In this document: positions 1 through 8,367 of the stretch, in pieces
Position numbering within the stretch: position 1 is the stretch's first letter
Layout: each line of letters opens with the position of its first letter
Assembly (NCBI RefSeq): GCF_003597675.1
Contig: NZ_CP030832.1
Span: forward strand, 1-64,000
Reading direction: 5' to 3'
DNA: 64,000 nucleotides
Source: Neorhizobium sp. NCHU2750
Lineage (GTDB): Bacteria > Pseudomonadota > Alphaproteobacteria > Rhizobiales > Rhizobiaceae
The notes under the pieces: model-generated
Databases searched by the model: none
What the model saw: the letters and a program-made list of their open reading frames with translations, nothing else
What the model was told of the DNA's origin: nothing
Position numbers and translations under genes: made by a program

Positions 1-1209
1 ATGAACGCTAATTCGAATCCTTCGGTCAAAATGCCGGTGCATTTTGAAGATCAGATCCTTGAACAGGGTGATCTGATATCGAAGAAGCTTCACCTTTTGA
101 GCGTCCAGGCCTTTCCGCCAAATGCGCGCAAGAACTTGCGTGCCTTCACGCTAGCCGAGGTCGCAACGTACCTCAATGTGTCTCAAAGTACCCTCAAAAA
201 ACTACATCTGGATGGAAAGGGCCCGTCGCCGCAAACATCCTCGTCGGGTCGACGATCCTATACGGCAGAACAGATGCTCGAGCTTCGCCAGTATCTCGAT
301 CAAAACGGTCGATCGGAGAGCCGAATGTATGTGCCCCATCGTCGACCGGGAGAGAAACTGCAGGTCATAGCCGTTGTCAACTTCAAAGGCGGTTCGGGAA
401 AAACGACAAGTGCTGCTCATTTGGCACAATATCTCGCTCTGACAGGGCTTCGGGTCCTTGCCGTTGACCTGGACCCGCAGGCATCCTTGTCATCTCTTTA
501 CGGCTTCCAGCCGGAACTCGATCAGGTTTCGTCGATTTACGATGCCATCCGTTATGACGATGCGAAAAAGCCACTTTCCGAAATCATTCGCCCAACCAAC
601 TTTCCCGGTCTCGATATCGTACCTGCTAATCTTGAATTGCAGGAATACGAGTACGATACGCCACTCGCCATGTCGAACCGCTCGTCGAACGAAGGAAAAA
701 CCTTTTTCACCCGCATTTCGCGTGCGTTGCAGGAGGTTGAGGATCGATACGACGTGGTCGTCGTAGACTGCCCACCCCAGCTTGGCTACCTGACCATCAC
801 TGCCTTGACCGCAGCCACAAGCGTCCTCATCACCATACATCCGCAGATGCTGGATGTGATGTCTATGGGGCAGTTTCTTCTGATGCTTGGCGGAATTTTG
901 AAGCCCATCCGCGCCGCTGGCGCCGAAGTGAACCTCGAATGGTACCGCTATCTGATCACGCGATATGAGCCCACAGACGTTCCACAGTCCCAGATGGTGG
1001 GCTTTATGACGACCATGTTCAACGAATTCATGCTCAAGAACCAGATGCTCAAATCGACGGCGATCTCCGACGCCGGCATCACGAAACAGTCGCTTTACGA
1101 GGTCGATAAATCATCGATCAACCGTGGCACATATGAACGCGCGATCGAGTCGATGAATTCGGTCAACGGCGAAATCGCCGCACTCATCCATGCTTCATGG
1201 GGGAGATGA
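1..1209 (+). CDS. repA: RepA, ParA-type partition ATPase of repABC
   Basis: First gene of a repABC operon. RepA is a cytoplasmic ParA/SopA-type ATPase that segregates the plasmid together with RepB and represses the operon promoter. The 402-residue protein has an N-terminal helix-turn-helix-like part (about residues 45-100, LAEVATYLNVSQSTLKKL) and a deviant Walker A motif KGGSGKTT at about 129-136, followed by the ParA motifs VDLDPQASL and VVVDCPPQLGY. Length and N-terminus are normal for the family. The window begins on the ATG, so the promoter and operator lie outside it. repB follows after a 70-base gap that holds a parS-like palindrome. Confidence 0.96.
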   Translation: MNANSNPSVKMPVHFEDQILEQGDLISKKLHLLSVQAFPPNARKNLRAFTLAEVATYLNVSQSTLKKLHLDGKGPSPQTSSSGRRSYTAEQMLELRQYLDQNGRSESRMYVPHRRPGEKLQVIAVVNFKGGSGKTTSAAHLAQYLALTGLRVLAVDLDPQASLSSLYGFQPELDQVSSIYDAIRYDDAKKPLSEIIRPTNFPGLDIVPANLELQEYEYDTPLAMSNRSSNEGKTFFTRISRALQEVEDRYDVVVVDCPPQLGYLTITALTAATSVLITIHPQMLDVMSMGQFLLMLGGILKPIRAAGAEVNLEWYRYLITRYEPTDVPQSQMVGFMTTMFNEFMLKNQMLKSTAISDAGITKQSLYEVDKSSINRGTYERAIESMNSVNGEIAALIHASWGR

Positions 1210-1211
1210 GA

Positions 1212-1230
1212 TGTCAGCTGACAAAAACGG
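1212..1230. other. parS-like palindrome between repA and repB
   Basis: The intergenic gap contains the perfect 12-base palindrome TGTCAGCTGACA (1212-1223). It continues on its right side as AAAACGG, matching the right arm of the longer palindrome downstream of repC at 3679-3704. The shared stretch is 19 bases. repABC plasmids carry RepB-binding centromere-like sites (parS) either between repA and repB or after repC, so this is probably a RepB site. Its left arm is degenerate compared with the downstream copy. Confidence 0.7.
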
Positions 1231-1279
1231 GAAATTTATCTTCTGTTTCAATCTTCTAAGCGATCATTGGAGCGCATAA

Positions 1280-2260
1280 ATGGCCCGCAAAAATTTTCTC
1301 GCTGGTCTGAATGACATTCCTGATACCCAGGAGGGTTCATCGCCAAACTATCCAATGCGCGGCGCGTCGAAGACAATGATCCGCTCGCTCGATGAGATTG
1401 CCAAGCAGGCAGACAAGTTTCTTGAAGGCGAAGTGATCGTTGAGCTCGAGCCTGAACTGATTGATGGATCTTTCATCAGCGACAGGCTCGAAGACAACGA
1501 CGCCGAATTTCTCGCCTTGGTGGATGCGATCAAGACCAACGGACAGAATACCCCGATCCTCGTGCGACCACACCCAAGTGAGGATGGTCGCTATCAGGTT
1601 GTATTTGGCCACAGACGGTGGCGGGCGGCGAAATCACTCGGTCTGAAAGTTCGCGCTGTCGTAAAGCCAATGGATGACCAGACGCACGTCATCGCCCAGG
1701 GGCAGGAAAATTCTGCGCGAGCGAATCTTTCGTTTATCGAACGTGCTGTGTTTGCGAAGGGCTTGGAAGAGAGAGGCTATGGACGCGAAGTCGTCTCGAT
1801 GGCCCTTTCAGCGAATGCCTCGACACTGTCCAAAATGATGTCTGTGACGGAGCGGATCCCGGCACAACTTATCAGGTTGATCGGCCCCTCCCCTACTGTT
1901 GGGCGCGAGCGTTGGATCGAACTGTCTTTGCTCGTGGGGAAAACGTCCAATTCTGACAAGGTCGATGAAGTAACCCAGAAGGCGGCGTTCGCAGATCTGA
2001 CGTCAGACGAGAGGTTCTCAATGCTCTATGACGCATTGAACAAATCGTCTCGCCCGGTGAGAAAAGTGGACCCGCCTGCGCACAAGCAGACATGGCAGCC
2101 TGCAGACAAGGCGGTATCCGCTGAAATAACCAATTCCGGTAAGACGTTTTCGCTTTCGATGAAGGCGAAGAATGCCAGTCGGTTCGGAGATTACCTTTCC
2201 TCCAGGTTGAATGGCCTCTATGCCGAGTTCCTGAAGGATATCAAGAAACACGGAGAATAA
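1280..2260 (+). CDS. repB: RepB, ParB-type centromere-binding protein
   Basis: RepB binds parS sites and stimulates the RepA ATPase, so it is the second half of the partition system. The 326-residue product shows the ParB nuclease/CTPase-like fold at about residues 60-150, including VFGHRRWRAAKSLGL and QGQENSARANLSFIERA. A helix-turn-helix region follows (SMALSANASTLSKMMSVTER), then a basic C-terminal dimerisation part. It lies 70 bases after repA and is followed by the antisense-RNA intergenic region that precedes repC. The start ATG fits family N-termini (MARKNFLAGL). Nothing suggests truncation. Confidence 0.96.
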   Translation: MARKNFLAGLNDIPDTQEGSSPNYPMRGASKTMIRSLDEIAKQADKFLEGEVIVELEPELIDGSFISDRLEDNDAEFLALVDAIKTNGQNTPILVRPHPSEDGRYQVVFGHRRWRAAKSLGLKVRAVVKPMDDQTHVIAQGQENSARANLSFIERAVFAKGLEERGYGREVVSMALSANASTLSKMMSVTERIPAQLIRLIGPSPTVGRERWIELSLLVGKTSNSDKVDEVTQKAAFADLTSDERFSMLYDALNKSSRPVRKVDPPAHKQTWQPADKAVSAEITNSGKTFSLSMKAKNASRFGDYLSSRLNGLYAEFLKDIKKHGE

Positions 2261-2265
2261 ACCGC

Positions 2266-2305
2266 AAAAGAAAAAGGCCCCCAAACGACCTAAATCGTGG
2301 AAGCC
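2266..2305 (-). terminator. Rho-independent terminator of ctRNA
   Basis: On the minus strand GGCTTCC pairs with GGGGGCC (two G-T pairs) and an inner ACGA pairs with TCGT around a six-base loop. The stem spans 2276-2305 and is followed by TTTTTCTTTT. This is a classic intrinsic terminator and sets the 3' end of the ctRNA. Confidence 0.85.
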
Positions 2306-2322
2306 TCTCTCGTATTCCTAGC
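2266..2322 (-). ncRNA. ctRNA, antisense incompatibility RNA of repABC
   Basis: The repB-repC gap carries all parts of a small counter-transcribed RNA on the minus strand. A -35 (TTGACT, 2352-2357) and a weak -10 (GATTCT, 2329-2334) are separated by 17 bases, giving a predicted start near 2322. A hairpin with an 11-bp paired stem and a T-rich tail ends it near 2266. The transcript of about 57 nt matches the known size of repABC ctRNAs, which pair with the repC leader and reduce RepC synthesis, setting copy number and incompatibility. The start position is inferred, not measured. Confidence 0.8.
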
Positions 2323-2328
2323 AGAGCG

Positions 2329-2357
2329 AGAATCGCATTTCCTCGAATCGTAGTCAA
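2329..2357 (-). promoter_or_regulatory. Predicted promoter of the ctRNA
   Basis: TTGACT at 2352-2357 and GATTCT at 2329-2334 on the minus strand, spacing 17. The -35 is near consensus and the -10 matches only three of six positions. Position relative to the terminator predicts an RNA of the expected size, which is the main support. Confidence 0.6.
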
Positions 2358-2416
2358 GAGTCTTAGGCATCGTTTTGGTGAGCGTATTTCTGTTGCCTAA
2401 TTGAAGGCGAAGGAAG

Positions 2417-3634
2417 ATGCAGTCGGGATATGTAACGACGCCGTTCGGGCGGCGACCCATGACGCTTGCGTTGGTGCAGCGTCAGGTCGCCACCGATCAG
2501 GTTATCAACAATTCTCCTATCGACAAATGGCGGGTGTTTCGCGACATCGGAGATGCTCGCGAACGTCTCGGTCTACAGGACAGGGCGCTTGCCGTGTTGA
2601 ACGCATTGTTGTCGTTCTACCCGGCCGCAGAGCTGTCTGAAGAAAACAATCTTGTTGTATTCCCGTCCAACATGCAGCTCTCGGCGCGCGCCAATGGCAT
2701 CTCTGGGACAACGCTGCGAAAGTGCTTGTCGACCTTGGTCGATGCTGGGGTCATCATTCGTAAGGATAGTCCTAATGGGAAGCGGTATGCCCGAAAGGGT
2801 ACCGGTGGGGCAATCGAGGACGCCTACGGGTTCAATTTGGTGCCACTGCTGGTGCGCGCAGCCGAATTTGCTTCGCTTGCACAAGAGGTCGTAGCAGAGC
2901 GCAGACGCTTCAGGATGATGAAAGATCGCCTGTCCGTCGTTCGACGCGATGTACGGAAGCTGATTACAACCGGGCTGGAAGAAGGGGCTCCGGGGAACTG
3001 GAAAGCCGTGGAGGATTGTTATGTGAGCATAATAGCGAGGATTCCACGTCGCCCTACCCTCGCAGACGTCCTTGAGCGCCTGGACGAAATGACTCTCTTG
3101 CACGAAGAGGTCGTCAGCATGCTGGAAAATATCGATAATTCCAGAAAATCAGATGGCAATGCCACCGTATTTGGGTGCCACATACAGAATTCAAAATCCG
3201 AATCTAACACTGAACTTGAACCTGCTTCAGAAAAACAGCAGGGCGAAAGAACCGAGCCAACCAAAAGAACGGATCTCAGGCCGCGACAACAATCATTCCC
3301 GTTGGCGCTTGTGCTGAAAGGCTGCCCAGAGGTCGGTACATTCGGGCCTGACGGTAAAATCGAAAGTTGGCGCGATCTGATGAGAGCCGCGGTTACCGTT
3401 AGGTCTATGCTTGGCATCAGCCCCTCTGCCTATCAGGAGGCCTGCGAAATCTTGGGTGATGCCCAGGCTGCGATTACCGTGGCATGCATTTATGAGCGGT
3501 CGAACCATATTAATTCTGCTGGGGGATATCTGCGCGGACTAACGGCAAAAGCGAGGACCGGGAACTTTTCGATTGCGCCAATGCTTCTCGCTCTTGTCAG
3601 ATCGAACGCTGTCAGCGTGGCAAACGCAGGATAA
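2417..3634 (+). CDS. repC: RepC, plasmid replication initiator
   Basis: RepC is the initiator of repABC plasmids. It binds the origin lying inside its own coding sequence. The 405-residue protein starts with the family-typical MQSGYVTTPFGRRPM, has a winged-helix N-terminal domain (for example NMQLSARANGISGTTLRKCLSTL, cited here only to locate about residues 75-97), a charged linker at about 245-290, and a conserved C-terminal domain with GPDGKIESWRDLMRA and AGGYLRGLTAKA. The AT-rich stretch near 3120-3260 is where the origin usually lies in the family; I infer but cannot prove this. Expression should be controlled by the ctRNA upstream. Confidence 0.96.
   Translation: MQSGYVTTPFGRRPMTLALVQRQVATDQVINNSPIDKWRVFRDIGDARERLGLQDRALAVLNALLSFYPAAELSEENNLVVFPSNMQLSARANGISGTTLRKCLSTLVDAGVIIRKDSPNGKRYARKGTGGAIEDAYGFNLVPLLVRAAEFASLAQEVVAERRRFRMMKDRLSVVRRDVRKLITTGLEEGAPGNWKAVEDCYVSIIARIPRRPTLADVLERLDEMTLLHEEVVSMLENIDNSRKSDGNATVFGCHIQNSKSESNTELEPASEKQQGERTEPTKRTDLRPRQQSFPLALVLKGCPEVGTFGPDGKIESWRDLMRAAVTVRSMLGISPSAYQEACEILGDAQAAITVACIYERSNHINSAGGYLRGLTAKARTGNFSIAPMLLALVRSNAVSVANAG
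3120..3260. other. Possible replication origin region inside repC
   Basis: A locally AT-rich segment in the middle of repC encodes the low-complexity linker between the two RepC domains. In studied repABC plasmids the origin lies in such an AT-rich part of repC. This is placement by analogy. No iterons or DnaA boxes were identified here. Confidence 0.4.
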
Positions 3635-3678
3635 TGAGGGAAAATAGACATAAACTATTGAATACATTGTATAAATGT

Positions 3679-3704
3679 CCGTTTTTGTCAGCTGACAAAA
3701 ACGG
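3679..3704. other. parS-like 26-bp perfect palindrome after repC
   Basis: A perfect 26-base palindrome centred on CAGCTG (core TTTTTGTCAGCTGACAAAAA, flanked by CCG and CGG) lies 45 bases after the repC stop. It shares 19 bases with the site at 1212-1230. Position and symmetry fit a RepB-binding centromere-like site of a repABC plasmid. Confidence 0.78.
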
Positions 3705-3929
3705 TAAGGTGATCACTGGAATCGATTGTGGCTTGAGCCATCTCAATGATCAGCCCGACGCGATGGAATGCACTTGGCCTCACCAAACCAGCGTTCACTA
3801 TCCCTGCACTCGACCAAGTAATCGGAGATTGACTCTTGCCAAACGGCTTTCTGCCCTGATTCAGTTTTGGGTAGTTGAGTGTCACTCGTCTCCACCGTTG
3901 CCTTCGGCAGATATGGATAGATGGTCAGG

Positions 3930-4390
3930 CACGGTCGCAGCGGCCGGCGCTCCATCGGGCACAAACCATGCTGGGCTGGCTGGTGCACGGGAGCGGGATA
4001 GAGCCGCATACCCCAGCCTTCGACATATCCGAACGGGGTGACGATACGTTCGAGCGTGACGAGTCTACCCGCGAGAACAAGCACGATCTCTATATCTCCC
4101 CTGGCGGCAAGGAGTACCCTCGCGGCAAATCACCGACAAGAGTGAGGGTCTTTTCGTCGGTGAAGATGGCACGGTAGGCTATCGGGCGAGCCAACTCGAC
4201 TGCGATGCCTGCGCCCTGAAACCAACATGCTGCCCGAACGCTCCGGCGCGCAAGATACCACGCTCCATCCATAAGGGGGCTCGCGAGCAAAGCCAATCCC
4301 GCCACCAATGCCAAAACCGGCGTGACGGGAAAGACATCTCGACACGCCGCGAAAAGGAAGCCTCCGCCAAGAACACCACGAGCCATTTTA
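3930..4390 (+). pseudogene. Remnant of an IS1182-type transposase
   Basis: Fragments in two frames match the C-terminal half of IS1182/IS1272-type DDE transposases. The first is TMLGWLVHGSGIEPHTPAFD with the following SERGDDTFERD and SPGGKE (about 3965-4110). After a frameshift comes YRASQLDCDACALKPTCCPN and ARKIPRSIHKGARE (about 4170-4290), whose cysteine-rich block is typical of the family. The remainder is out of frame and both ends are missing, so no function is expected. A longer relic of the same family lies at 4932-6128 beyond the VOC gene. The stretch 3705-3930 holds nothing I recognise. Confidence 0.75.
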
Positions 4391-4476
4391 AAAGGTATTC
4401 GCCAATTGCGGTCATTGATGTGTCCCCTGCTAACGCTACTTTCCCATCAAACCAACTTGGCTTCTAAGGGGCACCC

Positions 4477-4881
4477 GTGAACGTCAATGCTATCGATCAT
4501 TTGGTGATGAACGTTGTTGATGTAGAGCGCTCATGTCGCTGGTATGAGCAAGTCCTTGGGATGCGAAGACTTGACTACGGCGAGTCGCCTGACCGCCCTC
4601 GTACAGCGCTGACGTTTGGTAGCCAGCGGATCAATCTCCGTCCTGTAAGACTAGCGTCGGAGGAATGGATGACGGCGGAAAATGCCGCCATTGGCAGCGG
4701 CGACCTCTGCTTCCTTACTACTCTCTCTGTCTATCAGGTCGTGATGCATTTGAAAGCCTGTGGTGAAGAAATCATCGAAGGCCCCGTCAGACGCGAAGGC
4801 GCTACCGGCTCTATGATTTCCGTCTATTGTCGTGACCCCGACGGAAGCCTTATCGAAATTTCCTCCTACGTCTCAACGTGA
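4477..4881 (+). CDS. VOC-superfamily (glyoxalase/dioxygenase-like) protein
   Basis: A 134-residue single-domain member of the vicinal oxygen chelate superfamily. Residues about 1-60 hold the first beta-alpha-beta unit (AIDHLVMNVVDVERSCRWYE, metal-ligand candidate His8). The second ends with YCRDPDGSLIEISSY, where Glu near residue 128 is the usual last metal ligand. The family includes glyoxalase I, fosfomycin and bleomycin resistance proteins and dioxygenases. The substrate cannot be read from sequence. The gene is intact but sits alone between two transposase remnants, suggesting arrival with, or survival among, mobile elements. Confidence 0.85.
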   Translation: MNVNAIDHLVMNVVDVERSCRWYEQVLGMRRLDYGESPDRPRTALTFGSQRINLRPVRLASEEWMTAENAAIGSGDLCFLTTLSVYQVVMHLKACGEEIIEGPVRREGATGSMISVYCRDPDGSLIEISSYVST

Positions 4882-4931
4882 TTCATTCGGAGGCCCTGTT
4901 ATCACCCCTCGGCACTTCTGAAGCTTTCCAT

Positions 4932-6128
4932 CTACGGCTACCTGAACCGCATCCCCTCAAGTCGAAAGGCTGGAACGTGAAGCCGGGCGTAATGTAGAAG
5001 TGACGTGGTTGGCCGGGCGGCTGGTCCCTGATCACAAGACAATAGCCGACTTCCGGACGGACAACGGCCCGGCAATTCGTAAGGCCTGCGCCAGATCGGT
5101 GTGTTGAGCGGCACCAATGTCGCGATCGATGGAAGCAAGTTCAAAGCCGTCAAAAATCGGGATCGCAATTTCGCCTCCGGCAAGATCGAATTGCGGATCA
5201 GCCACCTCGAATCAAGCGCGTCCCGATATTTGGAGCAGTTGGGCAGAGCTGACGCCTTGGAGCAATCCGCTGCAACGCTGCGCAAAGTCACCTGGCTGCA
5301 GGAGAAGCTCCCTCGTGTTCGCCAGGAAGTCCAACGCCTGGAAGGCATCGCGGAAACACGGAAGGATAAGCCAGACGGCCAGATTTCGCTGACTGACCGA
5401 GACGCCCGATCCATGGCGACATATGGCAAAGGCACGGGTCTGGTGGGCTACAACGTGTAGACGTCGGTTGATGTCGAGACGCATCTTATCGTCACTCACC
5501 AGGTCACCAATATCGACAATGATCGATCACAACTAGCTCCCATGGCCAAGGCGGCAATGGAAGCACTGAAGGTCGAACCGCTCGATGCCATCGCCGACCG
5601 GGGTTATTTCATCGGAGCTGAACTGCTGAGCTGTCATGAGGCCGGGATCACTGCAACAGGCCCGACACCTGAGACATCGAACAACCTTAAGAAGGGCATG
5701 TTCGTCAAGGCTGATTTCGTCTACGACGGTAGCGCCGATACGTATGTTTGCCCTGCCGGAAAGGCGCTCGCATACAGGCATACGACAGAGGAAACGGGCC
5801 TGCTGCTTCGGCGCTACTGGCGCAACGACTGTGCGTCATGCCTTCTTAAGACCCAGTGCACAACGGAAAAAGAACGCCGGGTTACGCGTTGTGAACACGA
5901 GCATCTGATCGACGCTATGTATTCGCGAATGGAAGACAATCCGAGCGGCGATGCACGGCCGAGCGTCCGTTCGGAACCATCAAGGCGTGGCTGGGCGCAA
6001 CGCATTTCTAGATGCGCAGACTGAAAAATGTCGGCACGGAAATGGCACAGCATATGCTGGCCTTTAACGTCAAACGGATGATCGATGTGATTGGCGCAAA
6101 AGCGCCCATGAGGGCCGTGGCCGCTTGA
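4932..6128 (+). pseudogene. Degenerate IS1182-type transposase
   Basis: A second, longer IS1182-type relic. Recognisable blocks in order are LNRIPSSR and VTWLAGRLVPDHKTIADFR (about 4940-5065), then TNVAIDGSKFKAVKNRDRNF (from about 5107), the MATYGKGTGLVGYNV block ending in an in-frame TAG at 5458-5460, then THLIVTHQVTN and ADRGYFIGAELL, and the cysteine cluster CPAGKALAYRH with NDCASCLLKTQC. A frameshift near 5945 precedes the normal C-terminal FGTIKAW and LKNVGTEMAQHMLAFNVKRM. The N-terminal part is missing. It cannot encode an active enzyme unless the stop and frameshifts are sequencing errors, which their number makes unlikely. Confidence 0.85.
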
Positions 6129-6781
6129 AAAAGGGGCTGAACCGCAGTTTGAGGGGCCAAAGGCCGCCAAACTAAATCACTCGGACCATCTCCGGTGCCT
6201 TCTGGCACCTGACACGCGAAATCTGGCAAAAATCCCACCAGACCAAGCTCGATTGCGAAATGCCATGGATGCGCTGATGTTTTTACACAGCCTCGGCCGA
6301 AAGCCGCCGCCCTCGGTAGGATCGTTTCGAGACCGACGTCTTTCAACTGTCATTCTTGGGGAGCATCCTTCGATCTGCAGGAGTGGAGCGTGGCCATGCC
6401 GACAGCTCGGCGAGGAGGCATCAAAGGCGCAGGCACCCAACAGTAGGCTCATCAGCGATGCGGCTTGGCAAAAGGCCTTAACCCGCGAAGATTTCGACCC
6501 ATCGCTTTTCAAAAGCAACTCACCGCCCCGGAGAGATATGCCGCGTGCGGAAGTTGGGACCGTCAGGCGCAAATTATCGAGTTTCATCGAGAAGGGGCAG
6601 GGGCGAAGCTACGATAATCAGCACCTATCAAAGCCGTAGACCTACCCGGCGAATACTCGGAAGGCCCCCTCACGCTGAGGTGAAGGAACCTCAACTAACT
6701 GTGATCCTGGATTTTTTATGAAACCTGAGCGTCTGACGGCAGTTCCCTGCACAGCCCATTTGCTAAAGAACGGAGATTAAA
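6129..6781. other. Gap without a recognisable gene
   Basis: About 650 bases after the decayed transposase. Overlapping open frames exist on both strands (about 6253-6639 plus, 6177-6587 minus), but neither shows a family signature or a convincing ribosome binding site. The first part is probably the tail of the dead insertion sequence. The end (from about 6700) is the leader of the secreted-protein gene at 6782. Confidence 0.5.
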
Positions 6782-7105
6782 ATGAAAAAAGTGCTCGCTC
6801 TCGCCGCCGTGATGTCGGCCTTTGCTGTCGGTGCATATGCGCAGGATACGTCCGTAACCGCCCCAGCACCCAGCTCCGCTGATGTGTCGGTCGTCAACGT
6901 TTCCAATCCACCGGCATCTGGTGGTGGTTCGACCCCGAGGGATAAGTACATGAACGCGACCCCGGACATGATGCAGGCAGCTCAGGCTCAGATTCACTCT
7001 GAACCGGCGCTCCAGGCAGCCATTAAGGATAAGAACATCCAAGTCGAGAATGTCGTCGCTGTCGAGACAACCGGGACTGGCGGCAAGATTATCTACATCA
7101 AGTAA
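6782..7105 (+). CDS. Small exported protein, unknown function
   Basis: 107 residues beginning with a clear Sec signal peptide (MKKVLALAAVMSAFAVGAYA, cleavage probably after AYA-QD). The mature part is short, Ser/Thr/Pro-rich and polar, with no domain I recognise. It should be periplasmic. A GGAGAT ribosome binding site lies 4 bases before the ATG, which supports the start. It is monocistronic and followed by a hairpin at 7123-7153. Similar tiny exported proteins are common on rhizobial plasmids, usually of unknown role. Confidence 0.8.
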   Translation: MKKVLALAAVMSAFAVGAYAQDTSVTAPAPSSADVSVVNVSNPPASGGGSTPRDKYMNATPDMMQAAQAQIHSEPALQAAIKDKNIQVENVVAVETTGTGGKIIYIK

Positions 7106-7122
7106 GTCGCTTTAGCGTAAAT

Positions 7123-7153
7123 AGAAGCCGGATTCTCTACCGACCCGGCTTCT
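7123..7153. terminator. Hairpin between convergent genes
   Basis: AGAAGCCGG at 7123-7131 pairs perfectly with CCGGCTTCT at 7145-7153 around a 13-base loop. It lies between the convergent genes ending at 7105 and 7180. No long T-run follows on either strand, so termination is plausible but not certain. Confidence 0.5.
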
Positions 7154-7179
7154 GCTCGTCTCTTGATCGCTGCCGGCGG

Positions 7180-7380
7180 TTATGGCTGCGGGCAGTCCTC
7201 CCACTTATCGCCTTCGTCGAAGACGTTGGCAGCAGCAGGCGAAATCCGCGCCTGATTAATTTTCTCCCATTCCTCGTCGGCCTGTGTCCAATGATTACGA
7301 TGCTGGCCTTCCGGTCGTCCAGCCTCTTCCCACAAGGCATAAGCCTTGCTATTGATCCAGTGCTCGCGTTCGTTATCCAT
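7180..7380 (-). CDS. DUF2934 domain protein
   Basis: A 66-residue protein matching the DUF2934 signature: a helix with the pattern INSKAYALWEEAGRPEGQHR followed by NHW. The family is small, cytosolic and common in rhizobia, with unknown function. I chose the internal ATG at 7380 over a start at 7461 because GGGAGG lies 6 bases before it and the signature begins nine residues later. The gene converges with the exported-protein gene at 6782. Confidence 0.75.
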   Translation of the reverse strand: MDNEREHWINSKAYALWEEAGRPEGQHRNHWTQADEEWEKINQARISPAAANVFDEGDKWEDCPQP

Positions 7381-7482
7381 GGGTTTCCTCCCATGTGCGG
7401 CGCGGTATGGTCTGCCTTCAATGGGAGGTAGGGCGCGTAGGTATGAGGCCAAGACCGCCACAGCCGCGATGTCGTAAAAGGG

Positions 7483-7746
7483 CTAGGCAGGGACGGCCGC
7501 CCGTATAAACCGCCATTCTGAACCGTCGATATCGACAGGCTGGATCATCTCGGGCAAGCGGTGGAGCTCGGCACAGAAGGCCTGCAGGCCGTCAACGCTA
7601 CTCAGAAACGTCGCCAGTTTAGGAGCCTCCATCTGAGCCGCGTCAACCGCGAACCCGTGCAGCACGCCAAGCTCAACGGTATCGCGCGGACTGATCTCGC
7701 GCAGGCCTAGTATGAGATGCTCGATAAACTGCTCAAGAAGGGTCAT
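7483..7746 (-). CDS. Hypothetical small protein
   Basis: 87 residues, MTLLEQFIEHLILGLREISP at the start, no recognised domain, no signal peptide or membrane segment. An AGGAGT ribosome binding site 6 bases before the ATG at 7746 supports this start rather than the longer frame to 7782. It may be transcribed ahead of the DUF2934 gene, about 100 bases downstream, but no shared signal was seen. The following 200 bases up to 7960 hold no gene I can support. Confidence 0.6.
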   Translation of the reverse strand: MTLLEQFIEHLILGLREISPRDTVELGVLHGFAVDAAQMEAPKLATFLSSVDGLQAFCAELHRLPEMIQPVDIDGSEWRFIRAAVPA

Positions 7747-7960
7747 GCGCACACTCCTGATAGATCGCGGACAGTCCAGCACATTTCCCTCGGAACAGCA
7801 ACGCTAGGCTGAATGCAAGCGATAATCCCTGTTCGGCAATGCTTCGCTCGACACGGCTCCGTAAAGGCGTATGATGTCTTCGTCGTCGGGCCAATGAACC
7901 GTGGGCACCGGCGGCTAAGGGTTACTAGCTGCGCTTGCCTGCAATGACAGGAGGGGCATC

Positions 7961-8251
7961 ATGCTTCTTCCCGCAGCAGCAGAGACTTCACCATCATTCG
8001 ACCTGCGCCCGTTGCTGACACGCTGGGCTGCGAGATACATGCCCGACGACTTTCTCCGAAAGCAGCTCGTCGAGGTGACTATCGCGACTGCGGTTGACGA
8101 TCCCGATCTTCTCAATGGAAACTCTGTCGAAAAAGCTTTGTTCTTTATGCTCCACAAGGCGGCGCTTAAGAAGCTCGGCCTTAGCCCTCCTGAAACGAAA
8201 GGCAGGTCCATGTCCCATGCAAACCTGTTCACCTGCGAGGTATGGGGGTAG
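7961..8251 (+). CDS. Small sigma-region-2-like protein
   Basis: 96 residues, start supported by AGGAGGGG 4 bases before the ATG. The core LRPLLTRWAARYMPDDFLRK with LVEVTIATAVDDPDLLN and SVEKALFFMLHKAA resembles the helical region 2 at the N-terminus of ECF sigma factors, but region 4 is absent. The minus-strand gene at 35242-35460 encodes a recognisably similar 72-residue protein (LLGRYAARYH, SVEK/PVEKA, MH). They may act as mini-regulators or sigma decoys, but that is inference. Function is unknown. Confidence 0.65.
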   Translation: MLLPAAAETSPSFDLRPLLTRWAARYMPDDFLRKQLVEVTIATAVDDPDLLNGNSVEKALFFMLHKAALKKLGLSPPETKGRSMSHANLFTCEVWG

Positions 8252-8367
8252 CAAGGGCAAGGGGTTCAGGCGGCGGGCGCACAAGTGCAGCGCTGAGCCT
8301 CGGGAACCGCCCCCTTGCGTGCGCGGGGGGCAAAGCCCCATAGTTCTCCTGAACGTTAGGAGGCCCC

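Noticed and set aside
3634..4041. 135-residue plus-strand frame after repC
   Set aside because: Runs through the parS palindrome and an IS relic, has no family likeness.
6177..6640. Opposing frames 6253-6639 and 6177-6587
   Set aside because: No ribosome binding site, no recognisable domain; probably debris of the adjacent dead transposase.
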